This document shows, piece by piece, positions 15,967 through 17,312 of a DNA stretch of 17,312 bases. The position numbers and the translations under genes are program-made. Source of the stretch: Terramyces sp. JEL0728 (lineage: Eukaryota > Chytridiomycota > Chytridiomycetes > Rhizophydiales > Terramycetaceae); contig JADIIU010000196.1 in NCBI GenBank assembly GCA_027603945.1, positions 1 through 17,312 on the forward strand. The letters run 5' to 3'. The notes beneath the pieces were generated by a model. The model saw only the letters and a program-made list of their open reading frames with translations. It had not been told where the DNA came from and made no database searches. The stretch's first letter is position 1. Each line of letters begins with the position of its first letter.

Positions 15967-16080
15967 TTAATTAGAGCCGGCAACAATAACTTGTTGAGCG
16001 AATTGTTTACTTGGGCCACTTGGCATTGGAGCAGAGAAAGCAACAGTGATAAAAACAGATACTACTTTGATAATTGACAT
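15967..16080 (-). CDS. Small secreted peptide 3 (37 aa)
   Basis: The frame from ATG 16080 to TAA 15967-15969 encodes 37 residues. It starts MSIIKVVSVFITVAFSAPMP, with a signal-peptide-like core, and continues SGPSKQFAQQVIVAGSN. The cleavage region S-A-P-M-P-S-G echoes S-A-S-P-V-P-(S)-G of peptides 1 and 2, and gene size, strand and TATA spacing match. I infer a more diverged member of the same cluster. No known family is recognised, and the short length keeps the call tentative. Confidence 0.6.
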   Translation of the reverse strand: MSIIKVVSVFITVAFSAPMPSGPSKQFAQQVIVAGSN

Positions 16081-16104
16081 TTTGAATATCCAGCTCGGTT
16101 GCTC

Positions 16105-16114
16105 TATTTATATA
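16105..16114 (-). promoter_or_regulatory. TATA box of small peptide 3
   Basis: TATATAAATA on the minus strand; the TATAAATA part starts 32 nt before the ATG, as in the sister genes. Confidence 0.6.
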
Positions 16115-16216
16115 TGGTTGCAGTGGGTTCTAAGGTAGGCTAACTCAAGTATTATCAATAGTGCACAAAAGAATTACTGCAAACAATACACAGCCGATAA
16201 GAAAGGCAATTATTTA

Positions 16217-16672
16217 TTACTTTCGCCCGATAATCAGCACAGGAGCATTGCAATGCGCGATAATAAACTTTCCAACAGTTTCCCAGACGGTTTTGGCAAT
16301 GCCTTGTTTCTGGCAAATAACGACCAAATCAGGTTTCAAATCATCAATGAAATCCACCAAATCTCTTTTCGCATCGCCAACACCAACATAGTATTCTACA
16401 TTAAACCCTTTTAATTCATCAACAAAAGTTTGCATCAATTGGCATTGTTCATCAGCGTGCTGTTGTTTTATAATACCTTGATCTCCAGGAGCAACAGTCA
16501 AGTTTGGTACATGCAATGGCGAATGTTCGGTAATCAAACGGGAATTGACAATGTTTACCAGAGCGATTCGGTCAGTTTTTGTGAATAGATAATTCTTGCA
16601 CCAGGAAACTGCGAATTTGCTGTTTTGAGATGCGTCAACAGGAAGAGCGAGCGTTCTCTTGAAATCAGAGTC
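16217..16672 (-). CDS. Universal stress protein A (UspA)-like, no AUG visible
   Basis: The minus-strand frame from about 16672 to the stop at 16217-16219 encodes about 151 residues, the usual Usp length. It starts SDFKRTLALPVDASQNSKFA with the family's 'LVAVDGS..S..A' motif, then NIVNSRLITE, and ends VGVGDAKRDLVDFIDDLKPD, then LVVICQKQGIAKTVWETVGK and APVLIIGRK. The ATP-loop motif G-x2-G-x9-G-S/T is degenerate (QKQG and VGK), so nucleotide binding is doubtful. Usp proteins are soluble stress and metabolic regulators. No in-frame ATG exists between the TATA box (16719-16726) and the conserved region; the codon where a start is expected (16670-16672) is GAC. Start loss, a non-AUG start, an unseen exon or a sequence error are all possible. 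Confidence 0.7.
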   Translation of the reverse strand, partial: DSDFKRTLALPVDASQNSKFAVSWCKNYLFTKTDRIALVNIVNSRLITEHSPLHVPNLTVAPGDQGIIKQQHADEQCQLMQTFVDELKGFNVEYYVGVGDAKRDLVDFIDDLKPDLVVICQKQGIAKTVWETVGKFIIAHCNAPVLIIGRK

Positions 16673-16718
16673 TTTGAAGAATCGAACGTTGACTACTTGG
16701 ATAAGAGTTATTTTGGCC

Positions 16719-16726
16719 TTTTTATA
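16719..16726 (-). promoter_or_regulatory. TATA box of the UspA-like gene
   Basis: TATAAAAA on the minus strand. It starts 54 nt before the expected first codon, more than at most other genes here. Confidence 0.45.
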
Positions 16727-16791
16727 GCTCTGTTTGCATGAAATTCATGCTGCATAATTAGACTCGGAAATACAAAACAAACTACCGTTTA

Positions 16792-17088
16792 TTAAATACA
16801 AGATTCATAGTTGATAAATGAATAGATACTCGCCATGTCCGACGGAACAACAGATTCGGTGTCGGAATGAACCGGCAATTCGCCACACAGGTATTGGTTG
16901 GGATATTTTTCACTTGGAGTATCAACTTTTATAGACTTTCCCGATTCAAAGGATAGTCTTATGCGTAATTCTCGCGCAATGTCGTACAGGTCACTGGTAT
17001 CTTGAATAATGATTTCCGACGGTATTTTTTCAATTACAGGATCCTTTTTTTTGAACAACTTTACAATTTTCTTTAGCAATTTGGCCAT
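16792..17088 (-). CDS. Small basic-headed hypothetical protein (98 aa)
   Basis: The frame from ATG 17088 to TAA 16792-16794 encodes 98 residues. The N-terminus MAKLLKKIVKLFKKK is a strongly basic amphipathic helix that could bind membranes or act as a targeting signal. The rest is acidic and mixed (IIIQDTSDLYDIARELRIRL, then YPNQYLCGELPVHSDTE). No known family is recognised. An AATAAAAA element starts 31 nt before the ATG, which supports this start over the longer open frame that reaches 17154. It lies upstream of, and on the same strand as, the UspA-like gene. Confidence 0.6.
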   Translation of the reverse strand: MAKLLKKIVKLFKKKDPVIEKIPSEIIIQDTSDLYDIARELRIRLSFESGKSIKVDTPSEKYPNQYLCGELPVHSDTESVVPSDMASIYSFINYESCI

Positions 17089-17111
17089 TTTGAACAAGTG
17101 GATTTTCCTCT

Positions 17112-17119
17112 TTTTTATT
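17112..17119 (-). promoter_or_regulatory. TATA-like box of the 98-aa hypothetical gene
   Basis: AATAAAAA on the minus strand starts 31 nt before ATG 17088, the standard spacing of this window. Confidence 0.4.
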
Positions 17120-17312
17120 CCATTCCCACAAAGTAGCTGTGTACTTTGCCACAATTCTGGTGGTACCCCAAAACCAGCAATCTCTTTACGATGGGGGTAA
17201 GAGTGATTCCTTATTGAAAAGTACGGTCCCTCTTATTTCTTGCAAGTGTATCAGGCTGATGTCGATCATCAACCAACTAATAAACATAATACTTGAGAAA
17301 CTCTTCTGGAAT

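Overview
The window reads as a compact nuclear segment from a fungus, most likely an early-diverging, chytrid-like or otherwise zoosporic lineage. The pointers are a Kex2-type processed PHI-1/EXORDIUM-like secreted protein, an expansin/loosenin-like protein carrying chitin-binding modules, a Pcl/Pho80-type cyclin, Thr-rich GPI-type surface architecture and AT-rich short intergenic spacers. The species cannot be named from the sequence alone, and a close relative of fungi is not excluded.

Layout, left to right. Positions 1-1480: two tandem PHI-1-like secreted protein genes; the first is cut by the window edge and the second carries an apparent frameshift. 1637-2558 (-): a seven-helix membrane protein in three exons. 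2853-3530 (-): a COQ10-type ubiquinone-binding protein. 3898-4574 (+): ribosomal protein uL1/RPL10A with one 23-nt intron. 4575-5329: a gap holding several coding-like fragments on both strands. 5330-7333 (+): a large secreted VWD/EGF-like protein with a Thr-rich stalk and a GPI-type C-terminus. 7425-8462 (+): a TRIP4/Rqt4-like zinc-finger protein. 8781-8851 (-): tRNA-Gly(UCC). 8915-9517 (-): a Pcl-type cyclin. 9570-11000 (+): a degenerate double-AAA protein. 11433-12773 (+): an expansin-like domain, three CBM18-like repeats and a CBM19-like tail. 13201-14795 (+): an Nhx1-type Na+/H+ exchanger in five exons. 14904-16080 (-): three very small secreted-peptide genes. 16217-16672 (-): a universal-stress-protein gene without a visible AUG. 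16792-17088 (-): a small basic hypothetical protein.

Two genome-wide features stand out. First, introns are extremely short: four of 19, 19, 21 and 21 nt in the exchanger, one of 23 nt in RPL10A and two of 20 nt in the membrane protein. Each restores a conserved or continuous reading frame and carries GT...AG with a CTAAY/TTAAC-like branch site a few bases before the AG. Second, many genes have a TATA-like element whose start lies about 31-39 nt upstream of the AUG, most often 31-32 nt, implying extremely short 5' leaders. Together these allow confident start calls and expose genes that simple ORF calling misses.

Functionally the window mixes housekeeping genes (ribosome, ribosome-rescue cofactor, quinone chaperone, endosomal ion exchange, cyclin, tRNA) with a secretome component (PHI-1-like pair, VWD/EGF wall protein, chitin-binding expansin, small-peptide cluster) that is locally duplicated and faster evolving. 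No viral, CRISPR or transposase sequence was recognised.
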